In this document: positions 1 through 7,422 of the stretch, piece after piece | Position numbering within the stretch: position 1 is the first letter of the stretch | Layout: each line of letters opens with the position of its first letter | Assembly (NCBI GenBank): GCA_964472165.1 | Contig: CAYYJE010000034.1 | Coordinates: 1-28,452, forward strand | Direction: 5' to 3' | Origin: UBA1413 sp964472165 | GTDB lineage: Bacteria; Bacteroidota; Bacteroidia; Bacteroidales; Prolixibacteraceae | Length of the DNA stretch: 28,452 nt | Position numbers and translations under genes: made by a program | Notes under the pieces: model-generated | Told to the model about the DNA's origin: nothing | The model's database searches: none | What the model saw: the letters and a program-made list of their open reading frames with translations, nothing else

Positions 1-20
1 AACCTTAACCTTAACCTCAG
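1..20. repeat. Hexamer array after ribE
   Basis: Tandem AACCTT/AACCTC hexamers lie a few bases beyond the ribE stop codon. On the minus strand they read GAGGTTAAGGTTAAGGTT. The array may continue past the window edge. A related array sits just after the cysS stop at 1002-1029. No function is known to me. Confidence 0.6.
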
Positions 21-23
21 CTT

Positions 24-632
24 CTACTGGTATCTCAGCAGTTTGCTCAGGTATTTGCCGATGATGTCAAACTCAAGGTTGACGACGCTGCCCGGTTTGA
101 AGGTGTGGAAGTTGGTTACCTCGTAGGTGTAAGGGATTATGGCTACCTGGAAGGTGTTGTCCTGTGAGTTTACCACGGTAAGGCTCACCCCGTTCACTGT
201 AACCGAACCTTTTTCCACGGTCATGTATCCCTGTCTGGCCTTTTCCTTGTCGAAGGCATATTCGAACGTATAATACCAGCTGCCATCCGCCTCGTCAACT
301 TTGACGCAGGTGGCGGTCTGGTCGACATGACCCTGCACGATGTGACCGTCAAGCCTGCCGTTCATCATCATACTTCGCTCCAGGTTTACCTTGTCGCCGG
401 GACCCAGCAATCCCAGGTTCGATTTGATCAGGGTTTCCCTGATGGCGGTGACCCGGTAGGTCAGGTTTTGCCGGTCGACGTCAACCACGGTCAGACATAC
501 CCCGTTGTGCGAAAGGCTCTGGTCGATCTTCAGCTCAACGGCATGTGACCATTGAATGGTGAAATGGACATTGTCCCTCTCTTTCTCTACGGCCTGCACC
601 ACTCCGGTGCCTTCAACTATTCCTGAAAACAT
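24..632 (-). CDS. ribE: Riboflavin synthase, alpha subunit
   Basis: Catalyses the last step of riboflavin synthesis, the dismutation of two 6,7-dimethyl-8-ribityllumazine molecules into riboflavin and a pyrimidine product, in the cytoplasm as a trimer. The 202-residue protein has the usual two lumazine-binding barrels. The first begins at the N-terminus with the family signature MFSGIVEGTG. The second carries GYMTVEKGSVTVNGVSLTV near residues 135-153, and the internal GVCLTVV/GVSLTVV pair shows the duplication. Length matches the family (about 200-215). It starts at ATG and ends with TAG. It is downstream of cysS but separated by 400 bp of repeats, so it probably has its own promoter. Identification is firm. 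Confidence 0.95.
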   Translation of the reverse strand: MFSGIVEGTGVVQAVEKERDNVHFTIQWSHAVELKIDQSLSHNGVCLTVVDVDRQNLTYRVTAIRETLIKSNLGLLGPGDKVNLERSMMMNGRLDGHIVQGHVDQTATCVKVDEADGSWYYTFEYAFDKEKARQGYMTVEKGSVTVNGVSLTVVNSQDNTFQVAIIPYTYEVTNFHTFKPGSVVNLEFDIIGKYLSKLLRYQ

Positions 633-647
633 ATTTTGTTATTTAAA

Positions 648-671
648 TGTGATCCTGTGATTCTGTGATTC
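648..671. repeat. Three tandem octamers TGTGATYC
   Basis: TGTGATCC, TGTGATTC and TGTGATTC follow each other without a gap. The array is 16 bp upstream of the ribE start codon, so it lies in the 5' leader or promoter region of ribE. Confidence 0.7.
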
Positions 672-683
672 CGTAAAGATAGA

Positions 684-722
684 ACACGGATGACACGGAT
701 GCGACGGATTTGCACGGATTTA
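684..722. repeat. Four degenerate ACGGAT units
   Basis: Successive units ACACGGATG, ACACGGATG, CGACGGATTTG and CACGGATTTA, 9-11 bp each, share a CACGGAT core. They sit between the TGTGATYC octamers and the hairpin units. Confidence 0.65.
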
Positions 723-725
723 TTT

Positions 726-812
726 GTCAATTGCCCTGAGGGCGTCATTCATGGTCATTTGCGCTAACGCGCGTCATTCATCGTCATTTGGCCTTCGGCC
801 GTCATTCAATTG
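726..812. repeat. Three 28-29 bp repeats with variable mini-hairpins
   Basis: Units start at 726, 754 and 783. Each has the frame GTCAWTTG, then a GC-rich mini-palindrome, then GTCATTCA. The palindromes differ in sequence but all pair: GCCC-TGA-GGGC, GCGC-TAAC-GCGC and GGCC-TTC-GGCC. The flanks are nearly identical while the stem arms change together. Confidence 0.7.
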
Positions 813-848
813 TATTCGAATCCAACTGTAAACCCGGATACTTAACCC

Positions 849-944
849 ATTTATCGATTTATCGATTTGATGATTTAACGATTTAACGATTTATCGATTT
901 GATGATTTAACGATTTGATGATTTATCGATTTGTCGATTTATCG
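849..944. repeat. Twelve-copy octamer array ATTTNNNG
   Basis: Twelve uninterrupted 8-bp units: six ATTTATCG (849, 857, 889, 921, 937 and, with one change, ATTTGTCG at 929), ATTTAACG at 873, 881 and 905, and ATTTGATG at 865, 897 and 913. A partial unit (ATTTTT) follows. Unit junctions create repeated ATCGAT palindromes. It is AT-rich with exact 8-bp phasing. Confidence 0.85.
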
Positions 945-1001
945 ATTTTTAAACAAATCAGCAAATCAATCAATCAACAAGTCGAAAAATGGATTACTCA
1001 A

Positions 1002-1029
1002 CCTCAACCTTGACCTCGACCTTGACCTC
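1002..1029. repeat. Hexamer array touching the cysS stop
   Basis: Plus-strand hexamers AACCTC, AACCTT, GACCTC, GACCTT, GACCTC end three bases from the cysS stop codon. On the minus strand these are RAGGTY units, the same type as the array just after ribE at the window start. A spurious plus-strand reading frame translates it as Leu-Asp repeats. Confidence 0.7.
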
Positions 1030-1032
1030 CGT

Positions 1033-2505
1033 TTATTCCATCTCCCATTCATATCCCTCTTTTGTGTCCTTCACGGAAATACCGATCCGGGCCAATTCCT
1101 GGCGGATATAATCGGAGGTTGTCCAGTCTTTGTTGCTTTTGGCCTTCACACGGATCTGAAGGGTAAGTTCTACCAGCTCACGGAGGGTTTCGCTGTTCCC
1201 TGCATCCGTTTTTTCATCGGTTAGTCCCAGGATGTCGAACAGGTAGGTGTGAAAAAGGGATTGCAGTTTCCGGAGGTCTTCCGCAGATACTGAAGCTTTC
1301 CCATCCACGATCTGGTTAATCATCCTGATCCCGTCGAAGAGATGGGCAATCAGGACAGGGCTGTTGAGGTCGTCATTCAGGGCATTCCGGCAATTCTTTT
1401 CAAGAGCGGCCACATCGATGGTGGAGATTTCTGAAGGGGAGAGTTTGTTCAGGAGTGCTGCGCCTTTCATCAGCCGTTCGAGGCCTTTCCCGGCTGATGC
1501 CAGCGCTTCGTTGGAGAAGTCGAGGGTACTCCGGTAGTGGGCCTGGAGAATGAAAAACTTAACGGTCATCGGGGAGAATGCGCTGGTCAGCAGGGGATGA
1601 TTGCCTGCGAAGAGTTCATCAAGGGTAATGAAATTACCCAGGGAGCGTGCCATTTTCTGCCCGTTGATGGTTATCATGTTGTTGTGCATCCAGTAGCGTA
1701 CCGAGGAGTGGCCCAGGGCAGCCGTGGACTGGGCAATTTCACATTCGTGGTGAGGAAACTGCAGATCCATTCCACCCCCGTGGATGTCAAAAATGTCGCC
1801 CAGGTATTTGGTGCTCATGGCGGAACATTCAAGGTGCCATCCGGGAAATCCCATTCCCCATGGGGAAGGCCATTGCATGATATGCCCGGGTGATGCCTTC
1901 TTCCAGAGGGCAAAATCAAAAGGATTCCTTTTTTCTTCCTGGCCTTCCAACTGCCGGGTGTTGGCCATCATCTCTTCCAGGTTCCGGCCTGAAAGGATTC
2001 CGTAATTGTACTGAGAATGATATTTTACCACGTCAAAATAGACCGATCCGTTGACTTCGTAAGCAAAACCCTTCTCCAGCAAAGTGCCGATCATTTGCTG
2101 TTGTTCCATGATGTGTCCCGAAGCCCTGGGCTCAATGGAAGGGGAGAGGGTGTTGAGTTCGGCCATGTTGCGGTGAAAGGTATTCATATACTTCTGCACT
2201 ACTTCCATGGGTTCAAGTTGCTCCAGCCTGGCTTTTTTGGCGATTTTGTCCTCCCCTGTTTCTTCGGTTTCATTTTCCAGGTGTCCCACGTCGGTAATAT
2301 TCCTGACATAGCGGACTTTGTAACCCAGGAAACGGAGGTAGCGGTACAACAGGTCGAAGGTGATGGCCGGACGTGCATGTCCCAGGTGGGCATTGCTGTA
2401 TACCGTTGGGCCGCAGACATAAAGTCCGGCCTTGCCGGGCACCAGTGATTCAAAAACCTCCTTTTTCCGGCTTAACGAATTGTAGATCGACAAGGATTGT
2501 TCCAT
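1033..2505 (-). CDS. cysS: Cysteinyl-tRNA synthetase
   Basis: Class I synthetase that charges tRNA-Cys in the cytoplasm. The 490-residue protein has the HIGH-type motif as HLGH (residues 40-43). The catalytic zinc ligands are visible as C31, C227, H252 and E256, with spacing matching the Escherichia coli enzyme (C28, C209, H234, E238). The KMSKS loop reads KMARS (284-288), so the second Lys is Arg. The C-terminal DALR-type helical domain follows. I start it at the ATG at 2505; a TTG two codons upstream is less likely. It lies 73 bp downstream of lspA on the same strand and could be cotranscribed with it. A repeat mosaic begins right at its 3' end. Confidence 0.95.
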   Translation of the reverse strand: MEQSLSIYNSLSRKKEVFESLVPGKAGLYVCGPTVYSNAHLGHARPAITFDLLYRYLRFLGYKVRYVRNITDVGHLENETEETGEDKIAKKARLEQLEPMEVVQKYMNTFHRNMAELNTLSPSIEPRASGHIMEQQQMIGTLLEKGFAYEVNGSVYFDVVKYHSQYNYGILSGRNLEEMMANTRQLEGQEEKRNPFDFALWKKASPGHIMQWPSPWGMGFPGWHLECSAMSTKYLGDIFDIHGGGMDLQFPHHECEIAQSTAALGHSSVRYWMHNNMITINGQKMARSLGNFITLDELFAGNHPLLTSAFSPMTVKFFILQAHYRSTLDFSNEALASAGKGLERLMKGAALLNKLSPSEISTIDVAALEKNCRNALNDDLNSPVLIAHLFDGIRMINQIVDGKASVSAEDLRKLQSLFHTYLFDILGLTDEKTDAGNSETLRELVELTLQIRVKAKSNKDWTTSDYIRQELARIGISVKDTKEGYEWEME

Positions 2506-2578
2506 ACGCAATTTTAAAAAACATCAATCTGTTTCTGAACCTTGGTATGCAATTGTGCAGGATGCCTCGCCCTGATAG

Positions 2579-3253
2579 TCAGATTGTGGTATCCGGTGAA
2601 TCCTCCTTCATCTCTGCGGCAGGTGCGTCATCGCTTTTGCCGGGGATTTCATTGAAGACATCCCGGTAAAAAAGCAAAACGGAAAAAATGCCGATGGTGA
2701 TTGAAGAGTCTGCGATATTGAAAACCGGTCTGAAAAAGATAAATTCATTACCTCCCAGAAATGGGAACCATTCGGGGTAACTGCCAGTGACAATTGGAAA
2801 ATAAAACATATCAACCACTTTTCCGTGGAGAAAAGTTCCATATCCGCCTCCTTCAGGAAGAAAAGAGGCCACCTGCCCGTAGCTGTGGTCAAAAATCATC
2901 CCGTAAAAGGTACTGTCGATGATGTTCCCTACAGCACCTGCGAAAATCAGGGCCAGGCTGGCCATAAATCCCCAGGGAGTATCTTTCCGCGATATCCTGA
3001 CCATATACCACGCAATTATAATGGCGGCAATGATGCGAAAGATGGTGAGAAACATTTTTCCGTACTCTCCGGCAAATTCGAAGCCAAACGCCATTCCGTT
3101 ATTTTCCACGAAATGGATGATAAACCATTCGCCGGCAACACGGATTTCTTCACCCAGCATCAAATTGGTTTTGATCCAGTATTTTAAAACCTGATCGGCA
3201 ATGATTACCAGAAAAATAATCAGGAGCGACAGATTCAGCCTTGATAACTTCAT
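2579..3253 (-). CDS. lspA: Lipoprotein signal peptidase (signal peptidase II)
   Basis: Inner-membrane aspartyl protease that cleaves the signal peptide of diacylated prolipoproteins. The protein is 224 residues, longer than the roughly 165 of E. coli. It has transmembrane segments near residues 8-25, 68-87 and 97-115 and one near the C-terminus. Conserved motifs are NNGMAF (51-56), GNIID with catalytic D113, and FNIADS with catalytic D182. The gap between the two Asp residues is 69, so a loop of several tens of residues is inserted; I believe this is usual in Bacteroidota. The last 25 residues are acidic. The start at 3253 gives a normal membrane N-terminus; an upstream in-frame start would run into the preceding gene. 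It begins 13 bp after the DksA-like gene, so cotranscription is likely. Confidence 0.95.
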   Translation of the reverse strand: MKLSRLNLSLLIIFLVIIADQVLKYWIKTNLMLGEEIRVAGEWFIIHFVENNGMAFGFEFAGEYGKMFLTIFRIIAAIIIAWYMVRISRKDTPWGFMASLALIFAGAVGNIIDSTFYGMIFDHSYGQVASFLPEGGGYGTFLHGKVVDMFYFPIVTGSYPEWFPFLGGNEFIFFRPVFNIADSSITIGIFSVLLFYRDVFNEIPGKSDDAPAAEMKEDSPDTTI

Positions 3254-3266
3254 GCCCGGGAACAGC

Positions 3267-3644
3267 TTATTTCTGGTTCTTTTTGGCATCGATGCACAAG
3301 GTGGCATGAGGCACAGCCCGCAGCCTCTCCGGAGAAATCAGTTTCCCGGTTTCCCGGCAGACACCATAGGTTTTATTCTCAATGCGAACCAATGCAGCCT
3401 GTAAGTGCTGAATGAATTTAAGTTGCCGTTGGGCCAGTTTCCCTGCTTCTTCTTTCGAAAGGGTTGCCGCTCCTTCTTCCAGCACCTTGAAGGTGGGGGA
3501 AGTGTCCATCACATCGTTCCCGTCGTTGTGTGTAATGGAATTTTTGTACATCTCATAATCCTTCTGAGCTTTTTCTATTTTTCTGATAATCAGCTCTTTG
3601 AATTCCTGCAGTTCTGCATCTGAATATCTGGTTTTTTCTCCCAT
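3267..3644 (-). CDS. TraR/DksA-family regulator lacking two zinc ligands
   Basis: DksA-type proteins bind in the RNA polymerase secondary channel and modulate transcription, often with ppGpp. This 125-residue protein has a helical N-terminal half (likely coiled coil) with an Asp-rich loop (DGNDVMD, 41-47) at the place of the DksA tip. The C-terminal globular part keeps the CxxC-x17-CxxC spacing but reads C96-xx-T99-x17-C117-xx-A120, so only two of four zinc ligands remain. This resembles zinc-independent DksA paralogs. The start is the ATG at 3644; a TTG two codons earlier is possible. It sits between ileS and lspA, an arrangement I recall as common in Bacteroidota. Family is firm; whether it does the job of DksA is inferred. 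Confidence 0.85.
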   Translation of the reverse strand: MGEKTRYSDAELQEFKELIIRKIEKAQKDYEMYKNSITHNDGNDVMDTSPTFKVLEEGAATLSKEEAGKLAQRQLKFIQHLQAALVRIENKTYGVCRETGKLISPERLRAVPHATLCIDAKKNQK

Positions 3645-3755
3645 GATCAATTTTATTAATTTGATACCTTTAAATCTTAATTTTAATGTTGCTCCTAAAA
3701 TTAGTAAAATTCTTCACCTTTTAAAAGCCTTACAACAACACCTTTCCGATATTGT

Positions 3756-6700
3756 TTATTTTTTCTCCACCAATAGCCAGGTTTCTGTTCCCTGTTCAAT
3801 TTCTACCGGTTTTGCTACATTCCTGTCGATTTCATCCACCAGTTCAAGGCTGGCGGCAAGGGTCTGGGCGCTGATATAGGCCTTGTGGACCATGAGTGCT
3901 TCGTCCAGCTTCTCCTGCTTCAGGATTTTAAGTCCGATCCGGTCAGTTACCTCAAATCCGCTCTCCTTACGGATGTTCTGGATCTTGTTGATAAATTCGC
4001 GGGCTATTCCTTCGAGTCTGAGTTCCGGGGTTATATGGATATCGAGGGCAATGGTAAGGTTTCCCTCGCTTCCTACCAGCCAGCCGGGAATATCTTCCGT
4101 GGTGATTTCCACATCTTCTGTTACCAGTGGAATTTCCGTATTCCCTGCGTGTAAGGTGAAACTTCCGGATCTTTCAAACTGAGCGATCTGGGATGTGGTG
4201 AAATTCCCCAATGCCTGGCTGATCTCTTTCATCAGCTTTCCGTATTTCGGCCCTATGACCTTGAAATTGGGTTTGATTCTTTTACGGATGATTTCTGATG
4301 AATCGTTCAGGAATTCCACTTCCTTCACGTTTACTTCCGTGAGGATGATGTTTTTTACAGCTTCGAACTGCTCCCTGAAGTGGTCGTTCAACACCGGCAC
4401 CATGATCCTGGCCAGTGGTTGTCTAACCTTGATTTTTTCTTTCCGGCGCAGTGCAAGGATCATTGATGATGCTTTTTGCCCGATTTCCATCTTTTCTTCC
4501 AGCGCTTTGTCGACCATTTCCGGAACCGGTACCGGGAAAGAGGCAAGGTGGACGCTTTGGTCAGGCTCCCTGCCCGTCACCCTGTTCAGGTCCGTAAAGA
4601 GAAGATCAGCATAGAATGGGGCAATAGGGGCCATCAGTTTCGATACGGTCACCAGGCAGGTGTACAGGGTCTGGTAGGCGGAAATTTTGTCGCGGTCATA
4701 TTCTCCTCCCCAGTACCGTTTACGGCTGAGCCGAACGAACCAGTTGCTCAGATTTTCGACGACGAAATCGGTGATTGCCCTTCCCGCGCGGGTAGGTTCA
4801 TAATTTTCGTAACTGTCGGAGACCTCTCCGACCAGGGTATTCAGCAGTGAAATGATCCACCGGTCCAGTTCCGGCCGCTCCTTCAGGGGTACCTCTTCCT
4901 CCTTGTACCTGAATTGGTCCACGTTGGCATAAAGGGCAAAAAAGCTGTAGGTATTGTATAGGGTCCCGAAGAATTTCCTGCGTACTTCGTCGATCCCTGC
5001 CATATCAAATTTCAGGTTGTCCCAGGGCTGTGAATTGGTTATCATGTACCACCGGAGCGGGTCAGAACCATACTCTTCGATGGTTTCGAAGGGATCAACG
5101 GCATTGCCCAGCCGTTTCGACATTTTGTTTCCATTTTTATCCAGTACCAATCCGTTGGAAATGATATTCCGGAAAGCCACAGATTCGCTGATCATGGTGG
5201 AAATGGCGTGAAGGGTGAAAAACCAGCCGCGGGTCTGGTCAACGCCTTCAGCGATGAAATCGGCAGGGAAGGGGAGTGGTTTCATCCCTGCGGGCATGTT
5301 CTCCCCTGTGGCCGCTATTTCCCTTTCAAAAGGGAAGTGCCACTGGGCATAAGGCATGGCTCCCGAGTCGAACCATACATCAATCAGGTCGGGTTCCCTG
5401 AACATCTTCTCCCCTTTTTCGGTGACCAGGACAATGTCATCGACATAAGGCCGGTGAAGGTCCACTTTTTCATAGTTTTCGGCGGTATACAATCCGGGGA
5501 TAAACCCTTCATACGGATTTTTATCCATCACGCCGGCAGCTGTTGATTTTTCGATTTCCCGGATAAGCTCTTCGAGTGAGCCGATACACTTTTCTTCTTT
5601 CCCGTTCTCGGTCCGCCAGATCGGGAGAGGTGTTCCCCAAAACCGTGACCGGCTAAGGTTCCAGTCAACCAGGTTCTCCAGCCAGTTCCCGAAGCGGCCG
5701 GTTCCTGTGGACCTGGGTTTCCAGTTGATGGTATTGTTGAGTTCAATCAGCTTCTCCTTCACTGCGGTGGTACGGATAAACCAGGCGTCGAGCGGATAGT
5801 AAAGTACCGGCTTGTCAGTCCTCCAGCAATGGGGATAGCTGTGGACATATTTTTCAATTCTGAAAGCCTTGTTTTCCAGCTTCAGCATCACAGCAATGTC
5901 CACATCAGTGGAGGGTGACTCTTCCGATGCCGATGGATCATATTCGTTTTTCACGAAACGGCCGGCGAAGGGGCTGTAGCTTTCCCGGTTCACAAACTCC
6001 TTCACGAAGCGGGGATCGAGATTCTCAACCGGGAAGAAGCGTCCTTTCCGGTCGACGAGTGGTTGTATCTTGCCCTCGTTGTCGATTACATGAAGCGGAG
6101 AAATTCCGTTTTGCTTTCCCACCCTGTCGTCGTCGGCGCCGAAAGTGGGTGCAATGTGCACAATCCCGGTACCATCGGAGGTGGTCACAAAATCGCCGGT
6201 GATTACCCTGAAGGCATCGCCCATCGGCCTTACCCAGCCAATCAGTTGTTCATACTGAATGCCGGCAAGGGATTTTCCGGAATACTCTCCCAAAATTCTG
6301 TACGGGATTTTCTTTGATCCGGCAGTGTAACTGTCAATTGGCATTTCAGAACCGGAAGGATCAAAAAAGGAGTTCACCAGATCTTTTGCCAGGATCAGGG
6401 TAACAGGTATTCCGGAATAAGGATTGAAAGTTTTCACTTTCACATAGGTGATTGCCGGCCCCACGCATAGTGCTGTATTCGAGGGAAGCGTCCAGGGTGT
6501 GGTAGTCCAGGCCAGGAAATAGAGTCCGGAATCCACCCCACTGAACAGGGAATCAGACACTTCATTTCTGATCACTTTGAACTGAGCCACGGCTGTGGTG
6601 TCTTTCACATCCCGGTAACATCCCGGCTGGTTAAGTTCGTGGCTGCTCAGACCGCTTCCTGCAGCCGGTGAAAAGGGCTGAATGGTGTAACCCTTGTAGA

Positions 6701-7220
6701 GCAGCCCCTTGTCGTATATCTGCCTTAGTAAGTTCCACAGCGTTTCAATGTACCGGTTGTCGTAAGTGATATAAGGATCATCCATATTCACCCAATACCC
6801 CATTTGCCGGGTCAGTTCCTCCCATTCACGGGTGTAGCGCATGACTTCGGTACGGCATGCATTGTTGTAATCTTCAATGGAAATGGTTTTCCCGATGTCA
6901 TCCTTGGTGATGTTCAGCGTTTTTTCAACACTCAATTCAATGGGCAAACCGTGGGTATCCCACCCGGCCTTCCGGTAGACCCGGTATCCCTTCATGGTTT
7001 TATACCGGCAGAAAAGATCCTTAATGGCACGGGCCATCACATGGTGGATCCCCGGCATCCCATTGGCGGAAGGAGGCCCTTCGTAAAAGACAAAAGTGTC
7101 GTGTCCCTCCCTGGTGTCGATACTTTTATGGAAGGTGTCGTCCTCTTCCCATCTTTTACGTATTTCCTTATTGACCCGGGATAGGTCCAACTGTTTATAT
7201 TCCTTAAATTTCAATGACAT
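3756..7220 (-). CDS. ileS: Isoleucyl-tRNA synthetase, IleRS2 type with GIHH motif
   Basis: Charges tRNA-Ile and hydrolyses mischarged Val in a CP1 editing domain. At 1154 residues it is much longer than E. coli IleRS (938), as expected for the eukaryote-like IleRS2 class with a DUF5915-type C-terminal part. The class I signature is altered: after PPSANG (49-54) the usual HIGH is GIHH (57-60). The editing domain shows TTTPWTLPSNTA (239-250) and GTGIVHIAPTFGADD (351-364). Further on are SRSRFWGTPLP (523-533), DVWFDSG (614-620), DQTRGWF (661-667) and KMSKR (699-703). The start is placed at the ATG at 7220, which gives MSLKFKEY; an upstream start would add 12 residues. It heads a minus-strand run with the DksA-like gene and lspA. 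Confidence 0.96.
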   Translation of the reverse strand: MSLKFKEYKQLDLSRVNKEIRKRWEEDDTFHKSIDTREGHDTFVFYEGPPSANGMPGIHHVMARAIKDLFCRYKTMKGYRVYRKAGWDTHGLPIELSVEKTLNITKDDIGKTISIEDYNNACRTEVMRYTREWEELTRQMGYWVNMDDPYITYDNRYIETLWNLLRQIYDKGLLYKGYTIQPFSPAAGSGLSSHELNQPGCYRDVKDTTAVAQFKVIRNEVSDSLFSGVDSGLYFLAWTTTPWTLPSNTALCVGPAITYVKVKTFNPYSGIPVTLILAKDLVNSFFDPSGSEMPIDSYTAGSKKIPYRILGEYSGKSLAGIQYEQLIGWVRPMGDAFRVITGDFVTTSDGTGIVHIAPTFGADDDRVGKQNGISPLHVIDNEGKIQPLVDRKGRFFPVENLDPRFVKEFVNRESYSPFAGRFVKNEYDPSASEESPSTDVDIAVMLKLENKAFRIEKYVHSYPHCWRTDKPVLYYPLDAWFIRTTAVKEKLIELNNTINWKPRSTGTGRFGNWLENLVDWNLSRSRFWGTPLPIWRTENGKEEKCIGSLEELIREIEKSTAAGVMDKNPYEGFIPGLYTAENYEKVDLHRPYVDDIVLVTEKGEKMFREPDLIDVWFDSGAMPYAQWHFPFEREIAATGENMPAGMKPLPFPADFIAEGVDQTRGWFFTLHAISTMISESVAFRNIISNGLVLDKNGNKMSKRLGNAVDPFETIEEYGSDPLRWYMITNSQPWDNLKFDMAGIDEVRRKFFGTLYNTYSFFALYANVDQFRYKEEEVPLKERPELDRWIISLLNTLVGEVSDSYENYEPTRAGRAITDFVVENLSNWFVRLSRKRYWGGEYDRDKISAYQTLYTCLVTVSKLMAPIAPFYADLLFTDLNRVTGREPDQSVHLASFPVPVPEMVDKALEEKMEIGQKASSMILALRRKEKIKVRQPLARIMVPVLNDHFREQFEAVKNIILTEVNVKEVEFLNDSSEIIRKRIKPNFKVIGPKYGKLMKEISQALGNFTTSQIAQFERSGSFTLHAGNTEIPLVTEDVEITTEDIPGWLVGSEGNLTIALDIHITPELRLEGIAREFINKIQNIRKESGFEVTDRIGLKILKQEKLDEALMVHKAYISAQTLAASLELVDEIDRNVAKPVEIEQGTETWLLVEKK

Positions 7221-7422
7221 CGCACTGCTTTTATCACCTTTTTGAAAAATGCACAAATATAGGTTTTTTTATCTTTATGAATGTCAATGGGAAATGGTTA
7301 ATCATTTCTCCGGTACGACACTCCTGAATAAGAAAAGCTGCTCCGGAAAGCGGTGCAGGGTGCAAAAATCGCCTGCAGGTGACTTCCCGGGGCAGCTTCG
7401 GTCGACAGGATGCTTCCGGTCT

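Larger units (their letters stand above)
633..1032. other. Gene-free repeat mosaic between cysS and ribE
   Basis: This 400-bp stretch holds no credible gene. It is almost filled by short tandem repeats of different kinds: three TGTGATYC octamers (648-671), four ACGGAT-containing units (684-722), three 28-29 bp hairpin units (726-812), twelve ATTTNNNG octamers (849-944), CAATCAAT-like sequence (about 955-980), and a hexamer array touching the cysS stop. The promoter of ribE should lie near 633-700 on the minus strand, but I cannot single one out. Confidence 0.75.

Noticed and set aside
849..944. Possible CRISPR array from regular repeats
   Set aside because: Units are 8 bp with no spacers, and no cas gene is present.
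931..1224. Plus-strand reading frame with Leu-Asp repeats
   Set aside because: It is the translation of hexamer repeats running into the antisense of cysS; no family match and no supporting signals.
7257..7422. Possible terminator between galM and ileS
   Set aside because: AAGCTGC and GCAGCTT arms exist but are more than 50 bp apart, with no close hairpin and T-run.
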